Notes: generated from the letters alone by a model not told the origin. Positions 1 through 8,781 are shown, counted from the stretch's first letter. The stretch: 64,000 nucleotides of DNA from Bradyrhizobium sp. (GCF_022844465.1 NZ_JALHLP010000013.1:1-64000); one strand, 5' to 3'. Numbers and translations: made by a program.

Positions 1-94
1 ACTCCCGGCAGAGGTCCGTCATCGCCTCCCCGTCCAGCAGGCGGGCAACAAAACGCAGGCGTTCTTCCATGACCGAACTCGCTTTCCACGGCAT
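1..94 (-). CDS. IS481-family transposase, N-terminal fragment (runs off the window)
   Basis: Thirty-one codons are visible, beginning MPWKASSVMEERLRF and continuing LLDGEAMTDLCRE. This is the conserved start of the helix-turn-helix domain of IS481-type transposases, which bind the element ends and carry out DDE transposition. The ATG at 92-94 (minus strand) gives the family's usual N-terminus. Whether the full transposase is intact cannot be seen. It is transcribed away from the CoA-transferase gene that starts at 331. Confidence 0.65.
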   Translation of the reverse strand, partial: MPWKASSVMEERLRFVARLLDGEAMTDLCRE

Positions 95-177
95 CCACAC
101 ACCTCCCGCTTGCAAAAAAGCGAAAAGTGTAACCCATGTGTCCGGTACGAAATGTCACCTATGTCTCGGGCCGCTCA
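1..177 (-). mobile_element. End of an IS481-family insertion sequence (partial)
   Basis: The first 94 bases encode the N-terminus of an IS481-type transposase on the minus strand. They are followed outward by two imperfect direct copies of a terminal motif: gtaacccatgtgtccggt (about 130-147) and gtcacctatgtctcgggc (about 154-171). Such repeated terminal motifs are what I know from IS481-family ends. The outer boundary is set at about 177 from the likely terminal TGAGC read inward; no target duplication can be tested because the other end lies outside the window. Confidence 0.6.
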
Positions 178-330
178 AACATTGCGCACGCGCAGAAAAC
201 GGTGCTCCCGCCCGGTCCCGGATACCCGCATGACCCAGACGCAGGGCTCGGCGCGGCAAAATAGTGTATCGGCTTGGCACCGCGCCCGGGGCACCGCGCC
301 GCAACGCCAAGAAAGAACCGGAGGACGTCC

Positions 331-1557
331 ATGTCGGCTCTGCCACTTCAGGGCATCAGGATTCTCGACCTGACGCGCGTGCTCGCCGGACCCCTGTCGG
401 CGCAGATGCTGGCCGATCTCGGCGCCGAGGTGATCAAGATCGAGCGTCCCGGCGGCGGCGACGACGCCCGCGCCTTCGGTCCGCCCTATCTCGCCGACCC
501 CGACGGAAAGCAAAACAACAACAACTCATTCTATCTCTGCGCCAACCGCAACAAGAAGTCGGTCACCGTCAATATCGCCACCGCCGAAGGCCAGGACATC
601 GTCCGCGAACTGGCGAAATCCTGCGACGTGATGATGGAGAACTACAAGGTCGGGGACCTCAAGCGCTACCGGCTGGATTACCAGTCGATCAAGGCGATCA
701 ATCCCGGCATCGTCTATTGCTCGGTCACCGGCTTCGGCCAGACCGGACCCTACGCGCCGCGCGCCGGCTACGACGCGATCCTGCAGGCGATGGGCGGGCT
801 GATGAGTGTCACCGGCCATCTCGACGGCGAGCCCGGCGCGGGCCCGATGAAGGTCGGCCCCTCCATCGTCGATTACATGACCGGGATGAATTCCTCGATC
901 GGCATCCTGGCGGCGCTCTATCACCGCAAGGCCAATGGCGGGGCGGGCCAGCATGTCGATGTCTGCCTGTTCGACACCGTGATCGCCTCGCTGTCGCATT
1001 ACGCCCAGATCTTCCTCGTCAACGGCCAAACCCCGCCGCGCCGCGGCACCTGGGGCAATGGCGGCATGCCGGCCGGCGTGTTCCGCTGCACCGACGGCGA
1101 ACTGATGCTGGTGGTCGGCAATGACGGCCAGTTCGTGCGCACCTGCGCCGTGCTCGGCGCGCCAGAGCTTTCCAGCGACCCGCGGTTTCTCAGGAACAAC
1201 GACCGCGTCGTCCACGGCAAGGAGATCATGGCGATCTTCGCCGGATTGTTCCTGAAGCAGCCGGTGGCGCACTGGCTGGAAGCGCTGGAACAGGCCGGCG
1301 TGCCCTCGGGCCCGATCAATGATTTCGCGCAGGTGTTTTCCGATCCGCATGTCCGCGCCCGGGGCATGCAGGTCAAGGTCGATCATCCGTTCGAGCCCGC
1401 GCTGTCGCTGATCCGCAACGCGATCACGTTCTCGGATACGCCGGTGACCGAGTATCGCGCCCCGCCGCTGCTCGGCGCCGACACGAAGGAGGTTCTGGCG
1501 ACGATCGGTTATGACGACGCCAGGCTCGAAAAGCTGAAGGCGCAGAAGATCGTCTGA
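331..1557 (+). CDS. CaiB/BaiF (family III) CoA-transferase
   Basis: A 408-residue protein of the family III CoA-transferases, which move CoA between organic acids through an aspartyl-CoA intermediate in the cytoplasm. The start shows the family hallmark ILDLTRVLAGPL followed by LADLGAEVIKIERP, and the catalytic aspartate is most likely D181 in VDYMTGM. The ATG at 331 is preferred over an in-frame ATG at 274 because it has a GGAGG Shine-Dalgarno sequence and gives the standard N-terminus. Length is normal for the family. The divergent LysR gene and the Bug-type binding protein just downstream suggest a small organic-acid catabolic module. The acid substrate is unknown. Confidence 0.9.
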   Translation: MSALPLQGIRILDLTRVLAGPLSAQMLADLGAEVIKIERPGGGDDARAFGPPYLADPDGKQNNNNSFYLCANRNKKSVTVNIATAEGQDIVRELAKSCDVMMENYKVGDLKRYRLDYQSIKAINPGIVYCSVTGFGQTGPYAPRAGYDAILQAMGGLMSVTGHLDGEPGAGPMKVGPSIVDYMTGMNSSIGILAALYHRKANGGAGQHVDVCLFDTVIASLSHYAQIFLVNGQTPPRRGTWGNGGMPAGVFRCTDGELMLVVGNDGQFVRTCAVLGAPELSSDPRFLRNNDRVVHGKEIMAIFAGLFLKQPVAHWLEALEQAGVPSGPINDFAQVFSDPHVRARGMQVKVDHPFEPALSLIRNAITFSDTPVTEYRAPPLLGADTKEVLATIGYDDARLEKLKAQKIV

Positions 1558-1567
1558 CGCGGGAGCA

Positions 1568-2545
1568 TTACTTGCGGGTGACGCGGGTCGTCCGCTTCGG
1601 CTGGATCGCCTTGCCGATCGGAACGGCCGATTGGACGAACAGCCCGGCCACCGGGCTCAGCGAACGATCCTTCAATGCGATCAGGCCGATCGCTCCGCGC
1701 GTTGTTGGCAGCCGCACGTCGACGGAAGTCAACTGCGGGTGTTTGTCGGGCGTCGTCAGCATCGTGTTGGGATGGATGGCGAGAAAATCGCCGTTGCCGA
1801 CCAGGACGCTCATAGCATAGGTGGAAGACGTCGTGACGGTCGCGCGCGGAAATTCGAGGCCCTGCGCTTCGAAGGCGGCGCGCATGACCTGCGTCAGGAA
1901 CCCGGTCGGGGGAGGGAGGACCCACGCTTCAGGCACAAGATCTGCCAGAGAGACATTTCGTTGCCGCGCCCACTTGTTGTTTCTGCTGCAGATGACGGCC
2001 AGCTCGTCATGAAACAGCGTCTCGATCCTCAGATCGTCGTCGCGAACCGAAGGCGCAAGCCGGCTGATGACGATTTCGACATCGCGTTGGCGCAACTGGC
2101 GGAGAAGCACGTCGGTTCCGGCCACGCTGAGCTCGAACCGCATGCGGGGATAGCGCGGCGCCAGACGATTGAACACGGCCGAGGCGACCGCTGACATTGG
2201 CGGCGTGGTGCCGATTCGCAACTCTCCGACCTCGGGGTCGGCAAGTGAGGCGATCTCGCTGATGCCGTGTCGCAACTCGTTGAACACGATGGTGCTGCGG
2301 GCCAGCAGCGCCAGTCCGTAAACGGTCGGGGACACGCCCTGCGAGGTGCGATCGAGCAATGGCACGCCCATGGCCTGCTCTAGCTCGGAAATCGCATATG
2401 AAACGGCGGGCTGTGTTATCGCCAGATAGGCTGCCGCCTTGGCCATGCTGCCCGTTTCGGCGGCGGCCTGGAGCACATGAAGGTTGCGAAGCTTGATGCG
2501 TCCATCGAGGGCAATGCTCCAGTCCAAGTCCACGTAAGCCTCCAT
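1568..2545 (-). CDS. LysR-family transcriptional regulator
   Basis: A full-length LTTR (325 residues). The N-terminal winged helix-turn-helix is clear (RNLHVLQAAAETGSMAKAAA, then ITQPAVSYAISELEQ at about residues 20-60), followed by a substrate-binding-like effector domain with the GELRIGTT entry strand near residue 110. It is convergent with the CoA-transferase (10 bp between stops) and divergent from the Bug protein at 2655. An interrupted inverted repeat lies in the shared intergenic region, so it probably controls itself and the Bug gene in response to an organic acid. The start is the ATG at 2543-2545; a TTG lies one codon upstream. No good ribosome-binding site is visible. Confidence 0.9.
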   Translation of the reverse strand: MEAYVDLDWSIALDGRIKLRNLHVLQAAAETGSMAKAAAYLAITQPAVSYAISELEQAMGVPLLDRTSQGVSPTVYGLALLARSTIVFNELRHGISEIASLADPEVGELRIGTTPPMSAVASAVFNRLAPRYPRMRFELSVAGTDVLLRQLRQRDVEIVISRLAPSVRDDDLRIETLFHDELAVICSRNNKWARQRNVSLADLVPEAWVLPPPTGFLTQVMRAAFEAQGLEFPRATVTTSSTYAMSVLVGNGDFLAIHPNTMLTTPDKHPQLTSVDVRLPTTRGAIGLIALKDRSLSPVAGLFVQSAVPIGKAIQPKRTTRVTRK

Positions 2546-2560
2546 CAATGGATTCTATCG

Positions 2561-2591
2561 CCATATAAGGAAAACAAGACTTCCCTTATGG
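2561..2591. promoter_or_regulatory. Candidate LysR operator (interrupted inverted repeat)
   Basis: CCATATAAGG at 2561-2570 and CCCTTATGG at 2583-2591 form an imperfect dyad in the 110-bp gap between the divergent lysR and Bug genes. LysR-type regulators usually bind dyads in this position. The site is seen directly; its use by the adjacent LysR protein is inference. Confidence 0.45.
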
Positions 2592-2654
2592 ATCATCGGG
2601 AGGGAGGTTGGATCGGTCAAGACGATAGCGGCGATATTTCAGTTGGAGACGTCC

Positions 2655-3617
2655 ATGCACATGATCCGAATGGCATTGGCAGCCACCCTCGGCCTGGTCC
2701 TGGCAGGACCTGCCGCCGCGCAAATCGGCGAATCTCCGATCCGAATCGTTAACCCGTATCCTGCCGGCGGCGTTGGTGATACGGCCGCGCGCATGATCGC
2801 CGATTCCATACGCACGCGGCTCAACCGGACGGTCATCGTCGAGAACAAGCCCGGCGCGGCTGGACGCCTCGGCGTCCAGTCGGTCAAGGACGCCCCGGCC
2901 GACGGCACCGTGTTGCTGTTCACGCCGATGGCGCCGATGGCGCTTTTCCCGCACGTCTATGACAACCTCGCGTACGATCCCCTGCGCGATTTCCAGCCGA
3001 TCTCCCAGGTCGGCACATTCGACCTTGGCGTGGCGGTTGGCGCCAGTGTACCCGCCGGAAACCTCCGGGAACTGGTTGACTGGCTGAAGGCCAATCCGGC
3101 GCAGGCCACCTACGGAACGCCGGCTGCGGGATCCCTGCCGCACTTCTTTGCGGTGCTGTTCGCCCGCCATGCCGGCGTCGATCTTCGCCACGTCGCTTAC
3201 AAAGGCAACCCCCAGGCCATCACCGACCTCATCGGCGGTCACCTACCCCTGCACTTCACTTCAACGCAGGATTTGGTGGAGGCCCATAAGGCCGGGCGCA
3301 TCCGAGTCCTCGCGACGTCGGGTCGGGAGCGTTCGACGGCGCTGCCCGAGGTGCCGACCTTCACCGAAAGCGGCTACGCGATCCGCGGTGAAGGCTGGTA
3401 TGGTGTCTATGCCCCGGCCAAGACGCCCGTGAAAGTCGTATCGCAGCTGAATCAGGCCGTGGTCGAAGCGGTCCGCAACCCCGAATTCAGCAAACGTCTG
3501 GCGCCGCTGGGCGTCCGGACAACAGGTACTTCGGCCGAGGAATTCGTAAGGATTCAGAAAACCGATTCCGAATTGTGGGGGCCGGTGGTCAAGGCCTCGG
3601 GCTTCAAGCCCGAGTGA
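2655..3617 (+). CDS. Bug/TctC-family periplasmic solute-binding protein
   Basis: About 320 residues with an N-terminal Sec signal peptide ending near GPAAAQ. The Bug fold markers follow: IRIVNPYPAGGVGDTAAR, then VIVENKPGAAGRLGV, and VAYKGNPQAITDLIGG in the middle. These proteins bind carboxylates in the periplasm and often occur without the TctAB membrane partners, which are absent here. ATG 2655 has a GGAG at a spacing of 6; an upstream in-frame TTG at 2643 would bury that site. It is divergent from lysR and probably belongs with the CoA-transferase at 331. The ligand cannot be predicted. Confidence 0.88.
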   Translation: MHMIRMALAATLGLVLAGPAAAQIGESPIRIVNPYPAGGVGDTAARMIADSIRTRLNRTVIVENKPGAAGRLGVQSVKDAPADGTVLLFTPMAPMALFPHVYDNLAYDPLRDFQPISQVGTFDLGVAVGASVPAGNLRELVDWLKANPAQATYGTPAAGSLPHFFAVLFARHAGVDLRHVAYKGNPQAITDLIGGHLPLHFTSTQDLVEAHKAGRIRVLATSGRERSTALPEVPTFTESGYAIRGEGWYGVYAPAKTPVKVVSQLNQAVVEAVRNPEFSKRLAPLGVRTTGTSAEEFVRIQKTDSELWGPVVKASGFKPE

Positions 3618-3679
3618 AAGGCAAGGCGTTAGCTGTCCGGATAACCGCTGCGCTCAAGCCTGATCGCGTTCCACCCCGT

Positions 3680-4018
3680 TCACAAGCTTGCCGGAGTGAG
3701 CTTTGCAATCGTTCGAACCATGCTCACAAATTGTTTGACCACCGGCGATGAGTCGCCGCGTCGGGAGGCCAGTCCAAGAAACGCTTTTGGAGCAACGCCC
3801 TGCAGGCGGTAAACGACCCCGGCAATGCGCACGCTCTGCATGGTCGACGGCACCAGGGCGATGCCGAGTCCGGCTGCCACCAGCTTCCCAGTGGATACGA
3901 AACTGAAAAGTACGCAGGCGTGATCCGCTCGGGCAAGATCACGGCAAAGTGAGTCCTGAAAAGCGATCAACCGAGCCTGCCTGTAATGCAATTCACATCG
4001 ACGCGCTGCAGATCGCAT
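3680..4018 (-). pseudogene. C-terminal remnant of a LysR-family regulator
   Basis: The reading frame matches only the last third of an LTTR effector domain: LVAAGLGIALVPSTM followed by GVVYRL and a C-terminal helix (VVKQFVSMVRTIAKL). No helix-turn-helix or first effector lobe is present upstream. About 200 N-terminal residues would be needed, yet only 361 bp separate this from the end of the next gene and they do not encode them. It is a truncated relic, converging on the Bug gene whose stop is 62 bp away. Confidence 0.7.
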
Positions 4019-4379
4019 TACCGTCCGCGAAAACGAGGTGCCGGTGATGAAACGATATTTCCCGCGTAATCTAGGAAGACCTTCGTGCCTATCGTCACCC
4101 GCGCAAGACCGACCAGGATCGCGTCCAGTTCTGTTGGGCCCTGGGTAAACTCGACCACACGATCTATTATGCCGAAGTCGCCAACCGTGAGGATCGGCAG
4201 GCCAGTTTTGAAACGCTGCTCAAGATATCGAGCATCGATCACCGCCCGGCGCAATGCCATGTTCTGGATGCGGCATCACGCCGGGCGACGCGAACAAAGT
4301 TGATCGACGAGTGGTTCGGGTCTGAATTCGAGGTCGTCAACACGACGTTCTTGTCAGACCTCGATTATCATTCCGCCGA
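4019..4379. other. Unassigned, apparently degenerate patch
   Basis: This stretch reads as less GC-rich than its flanks. A minus-strand frame (4018-4260, 80 codons, from ATG) and a plus-strand frame without an early start codon (about 4072-4488) are open on top of each other. Neither resembles a protein family I recognise. Together with the LysR remnant it looks like the scar of a lost gene block. Confidence 0.4.
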
Positions 4380-5633
4380 TCAGCGCTTCCTTTGTGCATC
4401 GGCGACGGCGCCGGGCATCAGCGTCGCCGCCGTCAGTTCGCCGATCTTCTTGCCCATGTCTTTGGCGGTTTCGGTCGAGAAGCGGTAATGGAAACCGGCG
4501 TAGATGCGGGCGTTGGATACCTCGTCGCTGTAGTCCTGCAGCCGCGTCCATTTGCGGGTGATGCCGGGCGCCGTTGGGCTGGCCAGCGTGACCTCGCCGA
4601 TCTCGTTGCCGACGACATTCTGCAGCACCGTGGAAACGGCTGACGCGACGATGCAATGCGCGCACGGGTACTCCGGATGCATCGGAGTCGTTCCCAGCGG
4701 TTGCCACGAGGGCTCGCGCGGGGTCGCGGGATTGGAGGTGAGGTCGGCGTTGCGGATGGCGGTGACGGGACGCCAGAGGTTGTAGGCGTACTTGGCGTCG
4801 AAGACGGCAATGAAGGCATCGGTGCCGGCGATCGATGTCAGGGCATAGAGGCGGGCGCAATCGACCAGGTCCATCTTCCTGGCTGATACGATCTGGCGGA
4901 CGATGGGATTGTAGGTCCGCGGCCCGGTGAAGAACCAGAAGCGCGCGATCGTCGTCTGTTCGTCCGTGCGTTTGCGGCTGGCGCTGCCGCCGATCTCACG
5001 AATCTCGTTGAGGTCGCGGGTCCAGGTCTCCGAGGTCAGCGGGGGAGGCGGGCCGGGGCGGAATTGCGATCCGCTCGCCATCGCGAACGGCATGATCTTC
5101 GAACTCGTGGATTCGATCGGTGTCGGCGTCGGCACATAGACGCCCGGCGTCGTTACGGGACGATAGCTTTCCGGCGTGTTGCTGCCGTCGCTGGCGCGCA
5201 AGGCGATGATCCCGGCGGCGGCTTGCTTTCCGAGTTCGATACCCTTCGACTTCGCCTCGCTCCCCGCAATCCCGGCGAGCGACGCGGCCAGCGTTGCATC
5301 GAGGTCGGATTTTCGGTCGGGATGCAGCGTCAGCAGCACGTCATAGGCGGCGGCAGCGGCGGCCGCTTCCCGGGATGCGCTCCGATCCGCGGACAGGTTG
5401 AGCTTGTAGGGGGCATAGCGCCTGTCGATGGCGTTGACCGCCTCGAACATCGCGATATGAAGCATCGCCTGCCCGCGCGCGTTGGGAGCGTTTGGTAGCT
5501 GCTTATCGATGGCGATGGCATCTGCCTTGGCGTTCCAGTCCATGATGACGTCGCCGCGGGCGGCGGTCGTGGCGAACAGCGCGATGGCGCCGCTGATCCA
5601 GACTGCGATGGAAAACCGTGATGTTGGCTTCAT
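4380..5633 (-). CDS. Vanadium-dependent haloperoxidase/PAP2-like protein, secreted
   Basis: A 417-residue protein with a Sec signal peptide (about residues 1-27). It carries the vanadium haloperoxidase/PAP2 phosphatase active-site layout: K281 and R288-P289 (spacing 7, as in vanadium chloroperoxidase), a PCAH segment with H326, and R376 and H382 (spacing 6, as in the family). The usual S-G-H is replaced by C324-A325-H326. The ATG at 5631-5633 follows GGAGAAG and gives a clean signal peptide. An upstream in-frame ATG near 5795 is rejected because it adds a proline/arginine-rich stretch overlapping the divergent gene. Haloperoxidase or acid phosphatase activity, acting in the periplasm, cannot be told apart from sequence. 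Confidence 0.8.
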   Translation of the reverse strand: MKPTSRFSIAVWISGAIALFATTAARGDVIMDWNAKADAIAIDKQLPNAPNARGQAMLHIAMFEAVNAIDRRYAPYKLNLSADRSASREAAAAAAAYDVLLTLHPDRKSDLDATLAASLAGIAGSEAKSKGIELGKQAAAGIIALRASDGSNTPESYRPVTTPGVYVPTPTPIESTSSKIMPFAMASGSQFRPGPPPPLTSETWTRDLNEIREIGGSASRKRTDEQTTIARFWFFTGPRTYNPIVRQIVSARKMDLVDCARLYALTSIAGTDAFIAVFDAKYAYNLWRPVTAIRNADLTSNPATPREPSWQPLGTTPMHPEYPCAHCIVASAVSTVLQNVVGNEIGEVTLASPTAPGITRKWTRLQDYSDEVSNARIYAGFHYRFSTETAKDMGKKIGELTAATLMPGAVADAQRKR

Positions 5634-5782
5634 CGAACTTCTCCGTGACTCGTGCCCCCGAGGTCGAGGGCTCGCCCGGACGCTCCCACATCCCAGGCGC
5701 GGCGGCGGTGAAGAAGCAGTGAAATTGTGATGAAATGGTCTAAACTGCCGCAGGCCAACCGGCACAGGTCGATCTCGCAGAG

Positions 5783-7357
5783 ATGGTGGAAGCACAGAGC
5801 TATCGTTTTGGTTCGTTCCAGGTCGATCGAAGGTCGGCCTGTCTGCGCCGCGGCGGCGTCACGGTGCCATTGCGGCCAAAATCCTTCGACGTGCTGGTGT
5901 ATCTGGCGCAGCATCCCGGCCGGCTCGTTCCGAAGAAGGAGTTGATCGACCACGTCTGGCAGAACGTCAACGTCACGCAAAATTCGCTGGTCCAGTGCAT
6001 CAAGGAAGTTCGGCAGGCGTTGCAGGACGACGGCCAGGCGATCATCGAAACCGTCGCCAAGCGCGGCTATCTGTTCGCGCTGCCGGTGACGACCGACGCC
6101 GGCGTTGCCGATCCGAGCGCAAGCGCCACGACGGTGGAGGCCGGCGGAAACAATGCGCTGCCGTTGCCCGACCGTCCCTCGATTGCCGTGCTGCCGTTTG
6201 CCAACATGAGTGGCGATCCCAACCAGGAATACTTCGCCGACGGCATCTCCGAGGACCTGATCACCGGCCTGTCCCGCATCCGCTGGCTGTTCGTCATCGC
6301 TCGCAATTCGACATTTGTATACAAGGGCCGTGCCGTCGATGTCCGGCAGGTCGCGAAAGAGGTGGGTGTACGCTACGTGCTCGAAGGCAGTGTGCGCCGC
6401 GCCGGCCAGCGGCTACGCATCAGCGCTCAGTTGGTGGACGCGACGACCGGCGGCCATCACTGGGCCGAGCAGTATGACCGCGAACTGGGCGAGATCTTCG
6501 CGGTTCAGGATGAGATCACGCGAAGCGTCGTCGCCGCGATCGAGCCGCGCTTGCTGGCGGCGGAGGGCGTTCGCGCCTTTGCGCGTTCTCCGGGCGATCT
6601 CGGGGCCTGGGAGCTGGTGGCGCGGGCGCAAACGCATGTCTGGCGGCTGACGCGAACGGATAATGAAGCCGCCGTTGAGGCGCTTGGTCGTGCCGTTGAT
6701 GCCTATCCGGACTACGCGCCGGCAAGAAGCCTGCTCGGGTTCTGCCTGGTGTTTGCCGCGCATAATGGCTGGATCGACCGGGACCAGGGCCTGCTCGCCG
6801 GCCGTCAACACACCCTGCGGGCGATCGCGCTTGACGATTGCGATCCGTGGGGACAGATCGCGTTCGGCTACTGGGCGATGATGGAACGACGTACGGAAGA
6901 ATCGATCGCGGCGTTCCGGCGCGCGGTCAGTCTCAATCCGGGTTCAGCGGCCGCCCACGGCTATCTCAGCCATGGCCTGGCGTTTGCGGGATTGAGCGAT
7001 GAAGCCATCACGCATGGCAGAGAAGCGATGCGGCTCAGCCCGTTGGATCCCGACACCGCGATGTTTCTCGGAGGCATTGCCGTCGCCAGCTACCTGGCCG
7101 GCCAGTACGCGGAGGCGTGTCGATCCTCGGAGCAACTGCTTCGGCTGCGCCCGGGCTTTCACGGCGCCCAGCGCTTGCGCTGCGCGAGCCTGGCGCAGAT
7201 GGGCAGGGTAGACGAGGCCAAAGAATTTCTCGCCGTAGCACGGCTTGAGCAACCGCAACTCTCGATTGACTGGATAAAGGCGAGCGTTCCCTATCAGACC
7301 CCCGAACTGATGGAGCGGTTTCTGCAGGGCATGCGCAAGGCCGGCCTGACGGATTGA
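5783..7357 (+). CDS. Winged-helix regulator with TolB-like domain and TPR repeats
   Basis: A 524-residue multidomain protein. Residues 1-105 form an OmpR/CadC-type winged helix (YRFGSFQVD, LVPKKELIDHVW, VAKRGYLFALP). Residues about 135-290 match the FlgO/TolB-like domain found in CadC-like and adenylate-cyclase-like proteins (SIAVLPFANMSGDP, YFADGISEDLITGLSR, VRYVLEGSVRR). The remainder is helical TPR-like repeat with A/G/Y spacing. No transmembrane helix separates the domains, unlike E. coli CadC, so it is probably a cytoplasmic DNA-binding sensor. It is divergent from the haloperoxidase-like gene with about 150 bp between starts and may regulate it. The effector is unknown. Confidence 0.85.
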   Translation: MVEAQSYRFGSFQVDRRSACLRRGGVTVPLRPKSFDVLVYLAQHPGRLVPKKELIDHVWQNVNVTQNSLVQCIKEVRQALQDDGQAIIETVAKRGYLFALPVTTDAGVADPSASATTVEAGGNNALPLPDRPSIAVLPFANMSGDPNQEYFADGISEDLITGLSRIRWLFVIARNSTFVYKGRAVDVRQVAKEVGVRYVLEGSVRRAGQRLRISAQLVDATTGGHHWAEQYDRELGEIFAVQDEITRSVVAAIEPRLLAAEGVRAFARSPGDLGAWELVARAQTHVWRLTRTDNEAAVEALGRAVDAYPDYAPARSLLGFCLVFAAHNGWIDRDQGLLAGRQHTLRAIALDDCDPWGQIAFGYWAMMERRTEESIAAFRRAVSLNPGSAAAHGYLSHGLAFAGLSDEAITHGREAMRLSPLDPDTAMFLGGIAVASYLAGQYAEACRSSEQLLRLRPGFHGAQRLRCASLAQMGRVDEAKEFLAVARLEQPQLSIDWIKASVPYQTPELMERFLQGMRKAGLTD

Positions 7358-7384
7358 ACGAGGGCCTTTCGCGGGCGGAGGCAA

Positions 7385-7620
7385 AAGAGCCGTTCTCCAG
7401 GGAGATCGCGTTATAAGCCGTCAATCCACTGCGCAGGGAAGGCCGGATGCTCTCCGCTGGACCTGTATGCTCGTGTGCGCATTTTCTATGTGCACAATGC
7501 ACACGAGACCGCGGGTGCAGCGCGCACCCGGTCTTCCCTGCGCCCTCTTCATCGAGGGGGCAAGGAGCAACAGCAAACCTCGGGCGAAACATGCCGCGAG
7601 ATCGCGAACTCGTATTCAGT
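7385..7620. repeat. Probable dispersed multicopy element (non-coding)
   Basis: The segment starting near ccagggagatcgcgttataa and running through gagaccgcgggtgcagcgcg and cttccctgcgccctcttc looks like a sequence block I recall as occurring many times in Bradyrhizobium and relatives. It is usually annotated as spurious small hypothetical proteins. Several short overlapping frames are open here but none has a family match or good initiation signals. Copy number cannot be checked from this window. Confidence 0.45.
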
Positions 7621-7727
7621 CGTCGTCGCCCGGCTCGACCGGGCGACCCAGTATTCCAGAGACGTCAGTGATAGGACCGATAAGCCGCGGCGTACTGGAT
7701 CGCCCAGTCGAGCCGGGCGATGACGAC
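7621..7727. repeat. REP-like palindromic repeat
   Basis: Arms cgtcgtcgcccggctcgacc (from 7621) and the near-complement ending cgagccgggcgatgacgac (to 7727) enclose about 40 bases; the arms also share cagta/tactg at their inner ends. It lies in the convergent gap between the regulator (5783-7357) and the alpha/beta hydrolase (7776-8681), so it could form a bidirectional transcript-end hairpin. Confidence 0.75.
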
Positions 7728-7775
7728 ATCCTTGTTTCGACATTGGAGCGGCTGCGCCCGCAGCGCCGAGACCCG

Positions 7776-8681
7776 CTACTCCCCCGCCTGAATCCATTCC
7801 GCGGCCCCGCGCCACAGCGTATTGCGATGCTCATTCCTGAAAAAGCCGAAGTGGCCGATTTTGCGCGCGCCGGCATCGGCCGGCTCCACCATGACGATCT
7901 CCGGCCTGATCGAGGTGAAGCCCGAACACAGCAGGTCGACCGCGGGCCGCGTCGCCCAGGGGTCGTCGGACATGCACAGCGCGCGCAGCGCGCCCGTGTA
8001 GTTCGGAAAATTCCGCACCGCCGCCAGCGTGGGGTCGTCGAACAGATAGCGCGGGCTCGCGACCCAGCCGACCCATTGCAGGAACGCATCCTTCGGCAGA
8101 TCCATGCCGAGGCCGGCCTTGCCCGGCATGTAGCCGAGCGCGCGGGTCAGGGGAACGCCGACGAACTTCAGCAGGGCGTAGACGCGGTAGCGCTCCGGCG
8201 TCGCCATCAGCCTCCAGTAGCCGGCCTGCGCGGCAATGAAGAGCGCGCGGTCAATCTCGGAGTTGTTCGGCAACAGGCCGAGCGCCTGACCGCCAAAGGA
8301 ATGTCCGACATAGGCGAACGGCAGCGCCTGGTAGCGCTCGCGCATCCACGCCACCGCGGCGGTGGCGTCGCGCGCCGCCCAATCCGCCATCGAGGCCCTG
8401 AAGCCGACCAGCGATGCCGGCTGGTCGGAGCCGGCGATGGCCTTTGGCCGGGAGTCGCCGGTGCCACGGTAGTCGTAGGTCAGCACTGCGCAACCGCGGG
8501 TGGCGAGGTAGCTGGCAAAGCCGCGATAGCGGCGGCGCGGCACAGCGGTCGCCGAGTTGATCAGCACGGCGTGGCGCTTGGCGGCGCGCGGCAGAAACAG
8601 CGTCGCGCCCAGCGGATAGCCGTCGGTCGCAGGCACCGTGATGTCGTCGATGAAGACGTCGTCCAGCCCCGGCCCGATCAC
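7776..8681 (-). CDS. Alpha/beta hydrolase superfamily protein
   Basis: A 301-residue alpha/beta hydrolase. The nucleophile elbow is GHSFGG, the oxyanion-side strand reads VLTYDYRGTGDSRP, and a C-terminal GHFGFF supplies the catalytic His. Family members of this type are annotated as serine aminopeptidase-like or lysophospholipase-like esterases; no substrate can be named. Translation starts at a GTG (8679-8681) with AAGGAG six bases upstream. It is divergent from the DAHP synthase, and a strong inverted repeat sits in the gap. Confidence 0.85.
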   Translation of the reverse strand: MIGPGLDDVFIDDITVPATDGYPLGATLFLPRAAKRHAVLINSATAVPRRRYRGFASYLATRGCAVLTYDYRGTGDSRPKAIAGSDQPASLVGFRASMADWAARDATAAVAWMRERYQALPFAYVGHSFGGQALGLLPNNSEIDRALFIAAQAGYWRLMATPERYRVYALLKFVGVPLTRALGYMPGKAGLGMDLPKDAFLQWVGWVASPRYLFDDPTLAAVRNFPNYTGALRALCMSDDPWATRPAVDLLCSGFTSIRPEIVMVEPADAGARKIGHFGFFRNEHRNTLWRGAAEWIQAGE

Positions 8682-8781
8682 CGCCAGCTCCTTCTTGGGA
8701 TTTTTTCGAGCGGCCCTACCAAAGGCGGATTCGGATATCGCCGCAAGGGCTTGCCAAGACTACCGGAAATCTAACTGGCGG

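Noticed and set aside
7621..7727. CRISPR-like repeat
   Set aside because: It is a single palindromic unit without regular spacers. No CRISPR array or cas gene is visible anywhere in the window.
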